Assembly: GCA_947385875.1 (NCBI GenBank)
Contig: CANDMV010000023.1
Location: 1-40,108 of the forward strand
Direction of reading: 5' to 3'
DNA length: 40,108 nt
Source of the DNA: an uncultured Eubacterium sp.
Lineage (GTDB): Bacteria; Bacillota; Clostridia; Lachnospirales; Lachnospiraceae
Below are positions 32,251 to 40,108 of this stretch, piece by piece. The position numbers were made by a program, and so were the translations under genes. Below the pieces are notes generated by a model, which ran no database searches, was not told the origin of the DNA, and was given only the letters and a program-made list of their open reading frames with translations. Positions within the stretch are counted from its first letter, which is position 1. The number at the start of each line of letters is the position of its first letter.

Positions 32251-32316
32251 GTTTCAGCTTTTGAAATAGGAAAAATGGCTCTGATGGAGTTTCATATGAA
32301 TGGAGGAGAATGGATC

Positions 32317-32421
32317 ATGAAGCATATTTTGCTGGTCGAGGACGACGCTCTTTTGAATAAAACGCTGACATACAACCTGAATTCTGAAGGATATCATACA
32401 ACATCAGCGCTGAATGCTTAA
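32317..32421 (+). pseudogene. OmpR-type response regulator, N-terminal remnant
   Basis: ATG 32,317, behind GGAGGAG, encodes MKHILLVEDDALLNKTLTYN and 14 more residues before TAA. This is the start of a VanR/PhoB-like receiver with its acidic pair Asp-Asp; the phospho-acceptor and DNA-binding parts are missing. It likely belonged to a bacitracin-type two-component system beside the ABC operon. Confidence 0.7.
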
Positions 32422-32485
32422 GCCTTACATAACCAGGTTCTGTGTTTGGCGGGACGGATTTGTATTATATTTTGGCAGGCCGAGA

Positions 32486-32543
32486 TTGACTTTTTTCGCT
32501 GACAAAGGTATAATAAATCATGCAAAACACATACATATGTATG
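32486..32543 (+). promoter_or_regulatory. Promoter and palindromic operator of the RelB/PIN module
   Basis: TTGACT (32,486-32,491), spacer 17 bp, TATAAT (32,509-32,514). Sixteen bases further is CATACATATGTATG (32,530-32,543), a perfect 14-bp palindrome suited to autorepression by the antitoxin. Confidence 0.75.
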
Positions 32544-32577
32544 AACTTTACATAAATCAAAAAAGGAGGCGAAAGAA

Positions 32578-32874
32578 ATGGCTGAACAGGTGCTGGTACA
32601 GTTTCGTGTGGATAAGGACTTGAAACAGGATGTGGCGGATATTTGTGATGCACTTGGAACAGATCTGCCGACTGTTTTTCGGATGTGCATGAAGCAGATC
32701 AAGATTGTAAGAGGTATTCCTTTTTCAACGAGGCTTCCGGAAAATGTAGTGACAAGATCGGAAGCGCTTGATGCGTTCGAGGAGATGCGGGGACAAGCAG
32801 CAGATGTTCCTGAGATGAGCATGGAAGAGATTAATGAGGAAATCCGTAGTTCTAGAGCGGAACGGAAATTTTGA
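32578..32874 (+). CDS. RelB/DinJ-type antitoxin
   Basis: A 98-residue protein, ATG 32,578 behind AAAGGAGG. Residues 1-50 form the ribbon-helix-helix (VQFRVDKDLKQDVADICDALGTDLPTVFRMCMKQI), usual for RelB/DinJ, with DNA-binding strand VLVQFRVD. The C-terminal half is acidic and would bind the toxin. It is the first gene of a two-gene module that likely represses its own promoter. Confidence 0.85.
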   Translation: MAEQVLVQFRVDKDLKQDVADICDALGTDLPTVFRMCMKQIKIVRGIPFSTRLPENVVTRSEALDAFEEMRGQAADVPEMSMEEINEEIRSSRAERKF

Positions 32875-32889
32875 GAAGGCGGCGAAGAT

Positions 32890-33303
32890 ATGAGATGTTG
32901 TGCGGTAGTTGACACTAATGTGATTGTTTCTGCGTTGCTGTCAAAAAAGGATGATGCCGCAACAGTTAAGGTGCTTCGTGCAATGCTGGGAGGGCGTTTT
33001 ACTCCCTTGTACCATGCGGATATTCTGGATGAATATGAAGAAGTCTTGCATCGCCCTAAGTTCCATCTGTCAAAAGATGTAATCCGAACGGTGATTTCAG
33101 CAATAAAACGGTATGGGGTTGAGGTGTTTCCGCAGCCAACAGGAGAAATATTGATTGATATGGTGGATGACCTTGTGTTTTATGAGGTCGCTATGGAAAA
33201 GCGGGATGACGGCGCATATTTAGTAACTGGCAATCAGAAGCACTATCCGGTTAGGGACTTCGTTGTCACTCCGTCAGAAATGATGGAAATTCTTAATAAG
33301 TAA
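32890..33303 (+). CDS. PIN-domain toxin (COG1569-type)
   Basis: A 137-residue protein starting 16 bases after the antitoxin stop. VVDTNVIVSALL carries the first PIN Asp; the others are in DILDEYEEVLHR and DMVDDLVFYEVAM and a later Asp/Asn in DDGAYLVTGNQKHYP. These proteins cut RNA. The pairing with a RelB-type antitoxin rather than a VapB-type one is unusual but recorded in Clostridia. Confidence 0.85.
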   Translation: MRCCAVVDTNVIVSALLSKKDDAATVKVLRAMLGGRFTPLYHADILDEYEEVLHRPKFHLSKDVIRTVISAIKRYGVEVFPQPTGEILIDMVDDLVFYEVAMEKRDDGAYLVTGNQKHYPVRDFVVTPSEMMEILNK

Positions 33304-33440
33304 CGAATAAAAATTTCTTTTGAGAATGTAAGAAGAAGAAATTTGAAAAAATCCTGACGCATTTTCAAACATGCGCTAGATCGTAAAAAGCGGGCAGATG
33401 AGGGGAAAGCAGCGGATGGAAAGGAGTGGCAGATTCGATA

Positions 33441-33671
33441 TTAATAAAACAGCTCCGGTTCTGTTTCTTTAAGAATGTCTACAAGCACTTTGTAATCCAA
33501 ATACTGGATTCCTTCCCGTCCCTCCTGAATCTTTTTGGCAAGCCTGCTTCCGTAATATATTTCCAGGGATCTTTCATAAGAAATATTTTCCACTTCTGCT
33601 AAATATGACATAATTCTTTCTTCAAGATTCTCCTTGTAAAAGTTTTCCAATTTATTTCCATCCATTGTCAT
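33441..33671 (-). CDS. DUF3791-like small protein (antitoxin candidate)
   Basis: A 76-residue helical protein beginning MTMDGNKLENFYKENLEERI; YLAEVENISYERSLEIYYGSRLAKKIQEG fits small DUF3791-type proteins that accompany DUF3990 genes. It overlaps the DUF3990 gene by four bases and probably acts with it. The region from 33,304 to 33,440 contains only a worn repeat B end (CATTTTCAAACATGCGCTAG, 33,360). Confidence 0.55.
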   Translation of the reverse strand: MTMDGNKLENFYKENLEERIMSYLAEVENISYERSLEIYYGSRLAKKIQEGREGIQYLDYKVLVDILKETEPELFY

Positions 33672-34021
33672 ACCTCATAAAATAATTCTGTTTTCAATAA
33701 CTGATCGATAGCTTTTTGTGTAATAAATGCAATCTGGTCATATGTTTTATATACTTTAATCTCATTGATAGCTCGTTCTTTATCCCAGATTCCAGAGTGA
33801 TACATATCAACTACCCGGAACACCTTGTCATTTGCCACTTTCCCAAATATTACATCGTATCTTTGATAAATCTGTTTACCAGCTCTGCAATCACAGACAA
33901 AATCAATCCAATCAGATAAATTTTCATCAAACTTCTTGATGATTAAATTCTGCAGATCTTCCTGCATTTCATATACACTGACAATGCCGATTTTTTTATC
34001 ATAAATATCCGCTTTACGCCC
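33668..34021 (-). pseudogene. DUF3990 protein, N-terminally truncated
   Basis: The minus-strand frame keeps the DUF3990 body (YGRKADIYDKKIGIVSVYE, then FVCDCRAGKQIYQRYDVIFGKVANDKVF and ending QLLKTELFYEV), but upstream of YGRKAD it hits TGA inside the neighbouring DUF3791 gene. About 50 residues of the front, including the HG-S motif region, are missing. A later ATG at 33,967 gives a 99-residue protein. DUF3990 proteins are thought to be ART-like toxins; without the front, activity is unlikely. Confidence 0.65.
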
Positions 34022-34250
34022 ATATGAATGTCCCCCGTACTCTCAAATATTCTTGTATATCTTCGATTATATATGCTGTGCTTTGTGTGTGTAAAATATC
34101 GTAATTTGGGACCAAAAAGCCGCCAATACATCCCTTGCTTTGGAGTATTTTATATACTTTCGAAGGCCTTTTATTCCACGCATCGGCACATGCGTGAATC
34201 ATGTAAATTACAAACGAAAAAGAATCTTTATTCATCTTATCATGCTCCAC
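34014..34250 (-). CDS. DUF3791 protein
   Basis: A 78-residue protein, ATG at 34,250. DSFSFVIYMIHACADAWNKRPSKVYKILQSKGCIGGFLVP followed by HTQSTAYIIEDIQEYL is a clear DUF3791 pattern. These small proteins precede DUF3990 toxins and are presumed antitoxins. The last codons are altered by the deletion that removed the DUF3990 start. Confidence 0.75.
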   Translation of the reverse strand: MEHDKMNKDSFSFVIYMIHACADAWNKRPSKVYKILQSKGCIGGFLVPNYDILHTQSTAYIIEDIQEYLRVRGTFIWA

Positions 34251-34399
34251 ATTTTAATCAGAATATTCCTAATCAAGGAATCCTTTTTTTGAATGGATTG
34301 TTTACTTGTTCAATGTCATTATTTTACTACAAATGCACGTGCAATTCCAATAGACTTTTCTTAACTTAACGGCTTTTCAGACGATTCTGTGAAAAGTAT

Positions 34400-34449
34400 G
34401 TAACTGTTCAGATAGAGTGTTACAGTGAAGCCGAAGGCTGAACTGTAAC
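34400..34449 (+). repeat. Family A repeat, minimal copy
   Basis: 50 bp with GTAACTGTTCAG at one end and CTGAACTGTAAC at the other, and an inner AGCCGAAGGCT hairpin. Same ends as the element at 11,869. No gene was seen in 34,450-34,714. Confidence 0.7.
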
Positions 34450-34714
34450 CTGTATTGTGAAGAGATAGAAAATAAAATTGATGAATTCTTTCATTGATGG
34501 TATACTACTGATAAATTGCAGCATATCATGCGGGACAGGCTGATCAAAGCTTTTTGGATATATTTTTGTTTATAGAACAGTCAGTAAAATGGCGGGTGCA
34601 GACAGCTGGCTTGGGAAAATGTGATTTTATGTGAATGATGCATAACCATGTATTGAAGGAGGCTGGATATTAATGGCGGTTAGGCAATAGATATTTTAGA
34701 TGTTATGGTATTTA

Positions 34715-34885
34715 GGCATAAATGTCCTGATCGGAGAGAATGGTGTAGGCAAAACAACAATCTAAAAAATGATCTACGCGTGCGTAATGCTTATAGACAA
34801 AGTGGATGTTCTTTCCATCGAGGAGTGGATTCAACATGATGAGTATGGAAAGTATCCCTTTGTTAAGGTTAAACAGGGAGAATAA
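34715..34885 (+). pseudogene. AAA ATPase remnant with intact Walker A and a premature stop
   Basis: Frame GINVLIGENGVGKTTI, then TAA, then KMIYACVMLIDKVDVL and YGKYPFVKVKQGE to TAA at 34,883. This is the start of an OLD/RecF-like ATPase (AAA_15/21 type) with the rest deleted. The following stretch to 35,117 shows no gene. Confidence 0.65.
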
Positions 34886-35117
34886 AAAGAAAATAACAAT
34901 ATCAGAGACAAAAGAGATACATAAAGGACAGATGGAACTGCATATTCGATTCTTATAATTGAGAAAGATCTTAATCATTTTACAGCTGCTGAAAAGCATC
35001 TCGCAGCAAATTAGTGGATTTATTTTGGGGAAAGATTAAAATAAAAAAGGAGATGTCTGCCTGCTCTGTCAAATTGTGAAAAGCATTTCTGACCCTCAAG
35101 ATGTGAAAGGAGAAAAA

Positions 35118-35378
35118 ATGAGCAAATATCATACGCTGTGGGAATCGATACAAACATGTGGAAGAGATTCGTTTAAACTGACTTTTGATGAGATTCAGGC
35201 ACTTGGAGGAGTGCCGATCGATCATTCATTTTTAAAATATAAAAAAGAACTGGCAGAATATGGATATCAGGTTGGAAAAATATCTATGAAGGAACAGACA
35301 GTTATGTTTCAGAGGATCGATACTGGCAGTTTGTCAGCAGAAGGAAAGGGTGGCGTAAAAAACGAAAGAGATGAGTAA
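35118..35378 (+). CDS. Small conserved protein of unknown function
   Basis: An 86-residue protein; ATG 35,118 behind AAAGGAG. Contains YHTLWESIQTCGRDSFKLTF then DEIQALGGVPIDHSFLKYKKELAEYGYQVGKI, a pattern I have seen in small Clostridia proteins of unknown function. It overlaps the CPBP gene start by eight bases (translational coupling). Confidence 0.6.
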   Translation: MSKYHTLWESIQTCGRDSFKLTFDEIQALGGVPIDHSFLKYKKELAEYGYQVGKISMKEQTVMFQRIDTGSLSAEGKGGVKNERDE

Positions 35379-35934
35379 TTTATATGAGAAAGGGAAAACA
35401 CTCTTATTTTTGGCAGGGATAGAAGCCATGCTGATTGTCTGTATCGCATTGGCCAACCTAAATCCGCATCCTATCCAATATTTTATTTTCTATAATCTCA
35501 TGTATGGGCTTATTTTCAGCTTTGGGGTTCCGCTGTATGTGCTGCGGAAAGAAAAAGAATCATTAGCTTCAGTGGGTATAAAAAAGCCAGGTATGCGGCA
35601 GTTCATCGTTTTATTTTTGTTTGCTGTATTTTCTGTCGGAGGACAGCTGATCCCTGTGATTGCTGCGGGCAGGCAGATTCCTTGGCGGCGGCTGCCTATG
35701 GGAATTCTGCCGCTGATAATGACTACTTTTTTTGAAGAGTTTCTATTTCGAGGATTTGTTCAAAGCAGGGTAGAAAAGCTGTTTGGCTGTTTCCCTGCGA
35801 TTTTTGTTTCTGGGATGATGTTTTCGCTGTATCATATAGGTTATCCCGGATTTCGTACATGGGAGGATCTTCTTTTATTGTTTGCGGTAGGGATTGGGTT
35901 TGCGCAAAGTGGGGAGTGCAGATCGCGGGAATGA
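35371..35934 (+). pseudogene. CPBP intramembrane metalloprotease, 3' end replaced by repeat B
   Basis: A 187-residue membrane protein with several helices. It has the CPBP/Abi motif FFEEFLFRGFVQSRVE (catalytic Glu-Glu and Arg) and VSGMMFSLYHIGYP (catalytic His). From residue about 177 the frame enters the family B repeat, so the last helix and the third conserved motif (usually H/N in the last helix) are lost and replaced by AQSGECRSRE. Such proteins confer bacteriocin self-immunity or process peptides. The truncated form may be inactive. Confidence 0.8.
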
Positions 35935-35951
35935 TTTTTCAAACACGCTCT
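35903..35951 (-). repeat. Family B left end (49 bp) at the CPBP gene break
   Basis: The exact reverse complement of 29,862-29,910. It ends in ACACGCTCTAG. The remainder of the element is not found here, so it looks like an insertion followed by deletion, or a recombination joint. Confidence 0.9.
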
Positions 35952-36057
35952 AGTGCGCTATCCGGACAGAAATTAGAATTTAGAATTTAGCGCAGTCTGA
36001 TTCGCGTCAGTGCATGGCAAAATTTCTAGCCTGTCAGTATTTTATGGAGGATATGGG

Positions 36058-36957
36058 ATGCAGGAAAGCAGATTATTTAAGATTCTATACTGTCTGCTGG
36101 ATCAGGGACAGGCTACGGCGGTGGAACTGGCAGAGAAATTTGAAGTTTCAGTCAGGACGATTTATAGAGATGTGGATGCTTTAAGCGGAGCCGGTATTCC
36201 GATTTATACAGAGGCCGGCAGAAATGGCGGCATTCATTTAATGAATCATTTTGTACTGGATAAGGCGGTATTGTCAGAAGAGGAAAAGCAGGATATTCTT
36301 ACGGCGCTGCAGAGCATCAATATGGTACAAAAGATCAGCGGCGGCCAGACATTGCAGAAGCTGTCCGCGATGTTTCAATCGAGAGCAAAAGACTGGTTGG
36401 AGGTGGATTTTTCCAGATGGGGGAATAGCGGGAATGATAATGAAAAGTTCGAATTGCTGAAAACGGCGGTTATTCATTGCAGAAGCATTAGGATTCGTTA
36501 TGCGGGTTCTTGCGAGGAGGTAAGTGAGCGGATTGTACATCCTTGTAAACTGGTTTACAAAGCGAGGAATTGGTATTTAAAAGCGTTTTGTACGAAGAAG
36601 CAGGGATGGCGGATTTTTAAGCTGAACCGTATTTTAGAGCTGGAGATTTTGGATGAGGAATTTCCAGAACGCAGCTTTCCCGCAGAATTGATGGAGACTT
36701 CAACGGGACAGGATATGCAGATTACGCTTCGTTTTCCTGGAGAGATGGCATATCGTGTTTATGACGAATTTGAGAGAACACAGGTGTGCAGGCAGGCGGA
36801 CGGCAGTCTGATCGTGACATCGTGTGTGCCGAATGACGCGTGGCTGATGGGATTTCTGCTGTCGTTTGGCACGCAGGTGGATATAATATCGCCTGTTTCT
36901 TTGAAAGAGATGATCGCAGAGCAGGCAAGACTGATTTATGAAAAAAATAAACCCTGA
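36058..36957 (+). CDS. YafY-type WYL-domain regulator
   Basis: A 299-residue protein; ATG 36,058 has GGAGG seven bases upstream. The N-terminal HTH is typical (RLFKILYCLLDQGQATAVELAEKFEVSVRTIYRDVDALSGAGIPIYTEAGRNGGIHL). The WYL domain is seen in WYLKAFCTKKQGWRIFKLNRI and the WCX-like C-terminal end (ITLRFPGEMAYRVYDEFE). Such regulators sense nucleotides or DNA fragments in some cases. A short inverted repeat (CCTGACA/TGTCAGG, 36,953-36,971) overlaps the stop and may act as a weak terminator. It may control the zinc-ribbon gene downstream. Confidence 0.9.
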   Translation: MQESRLFKILYCLLDQGQATAVELAEKFEVSVRTIYRDVDALSGAGIPIYTEAGRNGGIHLMNHFVLDKAVLSEEEKQDILTALQSINMVQKISGGQTLQKLSAMFQSRAKDWLEVDFSRWGNSGNDNEKFELLKTAVIHCRSIRIRYAGSCEEVSERIVHPCKLVYKARNWYLKAFCTKKQGWRIFKLNRILELEILDEEFPERSFPAELMETSTGQDMQITLRFPGEMAYRVYDEFERTQVCRQADGSLIVTSCVPNDAWLMGFLLSFGTQVDIISPVSLKEMIAEQARLIYEKNKP

Positions 36958-37004
36958 CATAGGGTGTCAGGTTATGTGTGGTATCTTATACTCATAAGCG
37001 ATGG

Positions 37005-37053
37005 AAATTTCCATAAAGTTAAAATAAATAGAGTAAAAAAAATATGGAAATTT
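37005..37053 (+). promoter_or_regulatory. Inverted repeat before the zinc-ribbon gene
   Basis: AAATTTCCATA (37,005-37,015) and TATGGAAATTT (37,043-37,053) are perfect complements 27 bp apart. They could be an operator for the WYL regulator or a hairpin. Confidence 0.45.
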
Positions 37054-37126
37054 AGTTCGCAAGTATAAATAATAGCAGCCAACGATCTATTAGCTGGAAA
37101 CACATGTAAAAATGGAGGTAAAGAAA

Positions 37127-37399
37127 ATGAATGAAATGAATCAGAAATTTTGTCAGAGCTGTGGGATGCCAATGGGAGATACCGATGAACTGTATGGAAC
37201 AAATGCAGATGAAAGCAAAAATGCGGATTACTGCAGATACTGCTTTGAAAACGGAGAGTTTACTTTTCAAGGGTCGATGGAAGAAATGATTGAGGTATGT
37301 GTGCCTAATATGACGGCTGCGAATCCGAATTTGACACAGGAAGACGCAAGGAAAGGAATGCTTGAATGGTTTCCGACATTGAAGCGCTGGAAGAAATAA
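37127..37399 (+). CDS. Zinc-ribbon protein
   Basis: A 90-residue protein; ATG 37,127 follows GGAGG by eight bases. CQSCGMPM and later CRYC (about residues 9-12 and 36-39) are a zinc ribbon, followed by EFTFQGSMEEMIEVCVPNM and an acidic/aromatic end LEWFPTLKRWKK. It is a common Clostridia protein (putative zinc-ribbon domain), often beside WYL regulators. Confidence 0.8.
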   Translation: MNEMNQKFCQSCGMPMGDTDELYGTNADESKNADYCRYCFENGEFTFQGSMEEMIEVCVPNMTAANPNLTQEDARKGMLEWFPTLKRWKK

Positions 37400-37572
37400 T
37401 GTGCGAGGTTTTGGACCATGTGGAAGGTTTAGAACCTTTGATTTAAAAACTCTTTGTTCCGCTTCGGCTCATCTTTAACAGGCGCCGCTGCTTATCCCAT
37501 TTTCAATGGAATTCAAAGTGCCAGCGGCGCTTGTAAAGAACCGACCGAAACGAAGTACAGACTTCTGGGAAT

Positions 37573-39246
37573 TTATTCCAACAGCCGAGCCATAGCAGTC
37601 TTTTGATAAAAAGAAATGCCATAGCAGATGATTTTTGTATAACCGCTTAACCCTCTGGCATATTGCTTTTCTGTAATCTGCTGTTTTGCATGAAGGCATT
37701 CTAGTTCCATAGCAGTTTCCGTATCCGCTTTTTTTGCTTCTATGATCATGGCACGCCTGTTTCTGCGGTCTTTTATGACAATATCCGTCCTTCCCAGTCC
37801 GTTTTCCTGATCGGATTTTACAGCATAAGGCTGTCCGGCAAATATTCCTGTCAAAAACGCATGATAATAGTTTTCGTGGTAATTGTTATAACTGATAGTA
37901 TCCCAGAGAAGGTCGGAAATGATACGGGAGGCTTCCTGTTCCTGCCCGTTCCACAGCGCATCCATTAATTCCTTCTGAATATTCCGGTCCATTGTATCCA
38001 CAAAATAATTTACAACTGTCTCCTGGAAGATTTCAGCGATTTCCGCATTTGGAATCTTCAGATGCAGGGTTTTTCCTTGTTCCTGTTTCTTTGCTTTTGT
38101 CAGATAACCTGTCATAAACAGTACACTCCACAGATTGTCTTCTTTGTCAGACAGACTTCTGTATGCGAGTTCGTCTGATATAGTCTGCACGATCATGCCG
38201 CCGTTCATAAGAGTCTCAAATTTTTCAGATATCTGAAATGCAGGATTTTTTGTAAATGCACGCAGGATTTCATTTTCGCTCGTATATTTCCAGTAATTAT
38301 CAGGTTTTTTATCTGGATTTTCCATCAGATCCCATACATAATTGATTACATCCCACGGACAGAAGATTTCAGAATTCCCAAATACATATCCGTCATACCA
38401 GGATTTTATCAGATCCATTTTATCAGCATATCCGGCTGCGTTAAGAAGCGCTTCTACCTCATGCTGTGTGAAACCAAAGCTGCTGCCAAAGCGGCTGTCC
38501 AGAATCGAATAAGTCTTGAAATTATTGACGCCTGTAAAAATGCTTTCCTTTGCAATCCGCAGGCAGCCGGTGATAACGGCAAATTTCAGATATTCATTTG
38601 TCTTAAATGTGCTGCTCATGAGTCCGCGCATCACGTCGAGAATCCGATCATAGTATTCTGACGAATCCGTTTGAGCATCATGCGCCTTTGCCAGAGGCAC
38701 ATCATACTCATCCAACAGAAGGACTGCCGGCCTGTTATAATGCGCATACATCATGCGGGTAAGAAGCAGGAGGGAATCTTTTACCTGACTGATACTGCCA
38801 GTTTCTTTGCAGAGCTTTAGAAAAATCTGTCTGTCTAATGCATTTACTTTTTCACTGTCTGCCAGATAAAAATGCTTCTTACACAGGTTAGCAATTCTTG
38901 CTTTTAACATGGCATATGCATTTTCAAAATCAAGCCCAAATACATCTTTCAGCGAGAGAAACAGTACCGGATACTGGTTCATCCATTCACGGCAGAAATC
39001 TGTATGTTCTGCTACAGCAAGCCCCTCAAATACATCCCGGCTGTCTTTGGTGATGTCAAAGAAGCTTAGCATCATGCTCATGGCAAGCGTCTTGCCAAAA
39101 CGCCGGGGTCTTGTAAACAATGTTATCCTGGAGCCTCCGGCTGTCGCTATGTCATAAATCAGCTCTGTTTTGTCCACATAATGGCACCCGGACCTGCGCA
39201 GGTTGTCAAAAAATTCCTCTCCTATAGCAAGATTAAATGCAGCCAT
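37573..39246 (-). CDS. AAA-ATPase-like/PD-DEXK protein
   Basis: A 557-residue protein on the minus strand, ATG at 39,246 preceded by GAGGAGGG. Walker A RPRRFGKTLAMSM (about 46-58) and Walker B AVLLLDEYDVPLAKA (about 178), then PWDVINYVWDLMENPDKKP. C-terminal GRTDIVIKDRR and RAMIIEAKKAD (about 490-513) form the PD-DEXK core. Same family as the gene at 24,569. Plus-strand gap 37,400-37,572 holds only a GCGCCGCTG/CAGCGGCGC inverted pair. Confidence 0.9.
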   Translation of the reverse strand: MAAFNLAIGEEFFDNLRRSGCHYVDKTELIYDIATAGGSRITLFTRPRRFGKTLAMSMMLSFFDITKDSRDVFEGLAVAEHTDFCREWMNQYPVLFLSLKDVFGLDFENAYAMLKARIANLCKKHFYLADSEKVNALDRQIFLKLCKETGSISQVKDSLLLLTRMMYAHYNRPAVLLLDEYDVPLAKAHDAQTDSSEYYDRILDVMRGLMSSTFKTNEYLKFAVITGCLRIAKESIFTGVNNFKTYSILDSRFGSSFGFTQHEVEALLNAAGYADKMDLIKSWYDGYVFGNSEIFCPWDVINYVWDLMENPDKKPDNYWKYTSENEILRAFTKNPAFQISEKFETLMNGGMIVQTISDELAYRSLSDKEDNLWSVLFMTGYLTKAKKQEQGKTLHLKIPNAEIAEIFQETVVNYFVDTMDRNIQKELMDALWNGQEQEASRIISDLLWDTISYNNYHENYYHAFLTGIFAGQPYAVKSDQENGLGRTDIVIKDRRNRRAMIIEAKKADTETAMELECLHAKQQITEKQYARGLSGYTKIICYGISFYQKTAMARLLE

Positions 39247-39297
39247 GCAGAATATGCCCTCCTCTCGCTTTTTATGTTTAATCAGCTGTTTTTTATG

Positions 39298-39326
39298 ATT
39301 ATACTTTCATATGCATGAAAAATCAA
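39298..39326 (-). promoter_or_regulatory. Promoter of the AAA-ATPase/PD-DEXK gene
   Basis: On the minus strand TTGATT (complement 39,321-39,326), spacer 17 bp, TATAAT (39,298-39,303). The spacer contains TTTCATGCATATGAAA, an inverted repeat that could bind a repressor. Confidence 0.7.
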
Positions 39327-39420
39327 ACTATTTTTATGCAAACTATAATATGCATGTAAATTTAGTTATTTTTCACACCCAATGTCATTCACTTAAGATT
39401 TTGTAATCATTCAGAAAACA

Positions 39421-39455
39421 TCATTCCCGCGATCTGCACTCCCCGCTTTGCGGAT
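39421..39455 (+). repeat. Family B left-end remnant
   Basis: TCATTCCCGCGATCTGCACT and CCCCGCTTTGCGGAT match 29,879-29,913 with one substitution, without the terminal repeat. Confidence 0.8.
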
Positions 39456-39611
39456 CATGACTAATTAGAGGTAATCAAAAGAGGAAGGAAAAGCACAGTC
39501 CAGAAGGAATGGCAGCTAAGGTTAAAAATATTTGAGGTATATTATTAAAAAATAGTAAAATGAAAGACAACCATGTTATAATATGTGGAAAGAGATTGCG
39601 GAGGTAACAGT

Positions 39612-39846
39612 ATGGATAAAATGTTATATAAATATACAACATTGGAATCATTAGCATTGATTTTAAAAAGTAAAAGTATAAGGCTTAACCCTTTAACAGA
39701 ATGGATGATCTTCAAGAGGCAGAGTCAAGTGATGATATAAAATATGGAAAATATGTGTTTATTTCGTCTTGGATGAATCAACCATTAGAGAGTGGTGCAA
39801 TGTGGAAATTATATTCCAATATGAATAGCGGGGTGCGAATTGGACT
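39612..39846 (+). pseudogene. DUF2971 protein, frameshifted and truncated
   Basis: ATG 39,612 starts MDKMLYKYTTLESLALIL, SKSIRLNPL, the DUF2971 beginning. A one-base change near 39,695 shifts the frame; in the other frame it goes on MDDLQEAESSD, KYGKYVFISSW and MWKLYSNMNSGVRIGL, then stops matching. It is abruptly joined to a TnpV-like tail. Confidence 0.75.
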
Positions 39847-39852
39847 TGCCGG

Positions 39853-39966
39853 AGGAAAGCCGCCGAGGGAGTAACCGATGAACTGAAAGCCCAAAACTAG
39901 CTTGAATGGGTAGGACAGATGAACAATATCCGCAACCGGGCGGAGGAAATCAAAAAAGTGAGATGA
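39853..39966 (+). pseudogene. TnpV-like transposon protein, C-terminal remnant
   Basis: Reads RKAAEGVTDELKAQN, TAG, LEWVGQMNNIRNRAEEIKKVR then stop. This is very like the end of TnpV proteins from Tn4451-type integrative elements of Clostridia. The in-frame stop and missing front mark it as debris. Confidence 0.65.
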
Positions 39967-40047
39967 TTTATTCATAGATATATGATAGAATTATTTCAGG
40001 CGATAGATTAGGATTTGAGTGACTGAAGCGATAGGAGGACACGATTT

Positions 40048-40108
40048 ATGATTACCGAAGAGATATTGCATATTGCGATGGAACAGTCTGCCGAGGACAT
40101 TAACTGTA
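40048..40108 (+). CDS. GNAT N-acetyltransferase start (cut by window edge)
   Basis: ATG 40,048 behind AGGAGGA encodes MITEEILHIAMEQSAEDINC before the window ends. Clostridia GNAT proteins commonly begin this way (I-x-x-AMEQSA-x-D-x-NC). It is 5' complete and 3' partial. Identification rests on 20 residues. Confidence 0.5.
   Translation, partial: MITEEILHIAMEQSAEDINC

Noticed and set aside
37481..37530. Terminator from GCGCCGCTG/CAGCGGCGC
   Set aside because: The loop is over 30 bases and no T-run follows on either strand.

Overview
The window reads as a low-to-mid GC, Gram-positive Clostridia chromosome, most likely Lachnospiraceae. This rests on AGGAGG-type ribosome binding sites, a PadR/DUF2812 pair, LytTR/GHKL signalling, paralogous AAA-ATPase/PD-DEXK proteins, a DUF3791/DUF3990 module and a TnpV-like remnant. 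No rRNA, tRNA or CRISPR array was seen.

Left end (1-2,700): gene debris (partial CDS, GNAT start, frameshifted ABC ATPase), then a leftward pair encoding a pentapeptide-repeat protein and an Imm11-like protein. These are divergent from the main locus.

Centre (2,700-20,510): one long rightward gene cluster that looks like a non-canonical type VI secretion-like contractile injection system in a monoderm. In order it holds a TssC-like sheath candidate, an Hcp-like tube protein, a two-TM FHA-like protein, a zinc-ribbon FHA protein, two degenerate PP2C-like proteins (the second with a TM helix and TPR/coiled-coil tail), two unrecognised proteins, an actin/Hsp70-fold SrfB-like ATPase, another unrecognised protein, a DUF4280 PAAR-like tip, a DUF1795/DcrB (Eag-like) chaperone, a VgrG spike, a HINT-EndoU toxin and a MafI-like immunity protein, closed by a strong hairpin terminator. 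The plausible logic is sheath plus tube, with VgrG/PAAR spike, Eag-loaded effector and FHA/PP2C phospho-control. Canonical ClpV, TssE/F/G/K and TssJLM are not recognisable here, so the unrecognised genes are candidates for divergent baseplate or anchor parts. Several gene junctions in this cluster carry short tandem duplications or hairpin-rich repeats. Upstream of the immunity gene there are three extra copies of its RBS and first codons.

Right part (20,510-40,108): a patchwork of small regulatory and defence-like units. These are PadR/DUF2812; an N-terminally truncated ECF sigma factor with a membrane protein and a lipoprotein; a 42-aa hydrophobic peptide; two intact and one decayed AAA-ATPase/PD-DEXK genes; a LytTR regulator (poly-G tract before its start) and a GHKL kinase; a holin-like micro-toxin; a GntR/ABC exporter operon with a lost permease; RelB/PIN and DUF3791/DUF3990 modules; a truncated CPBP protease; a WYL regulator; a zinc-ribbon protein; and mobile debris before a partial GNAT gene.

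Three families of dispersed repeats recur: A/A', ending GTAACAGTTCAG; B, a MITE-like element with 18-bp terminal inverted repeats; and C, containing ATCGCTTCGCGATGGGACTT. Families B and C lie at the break points of several truncated genes, so they seem to have driven local deletions.
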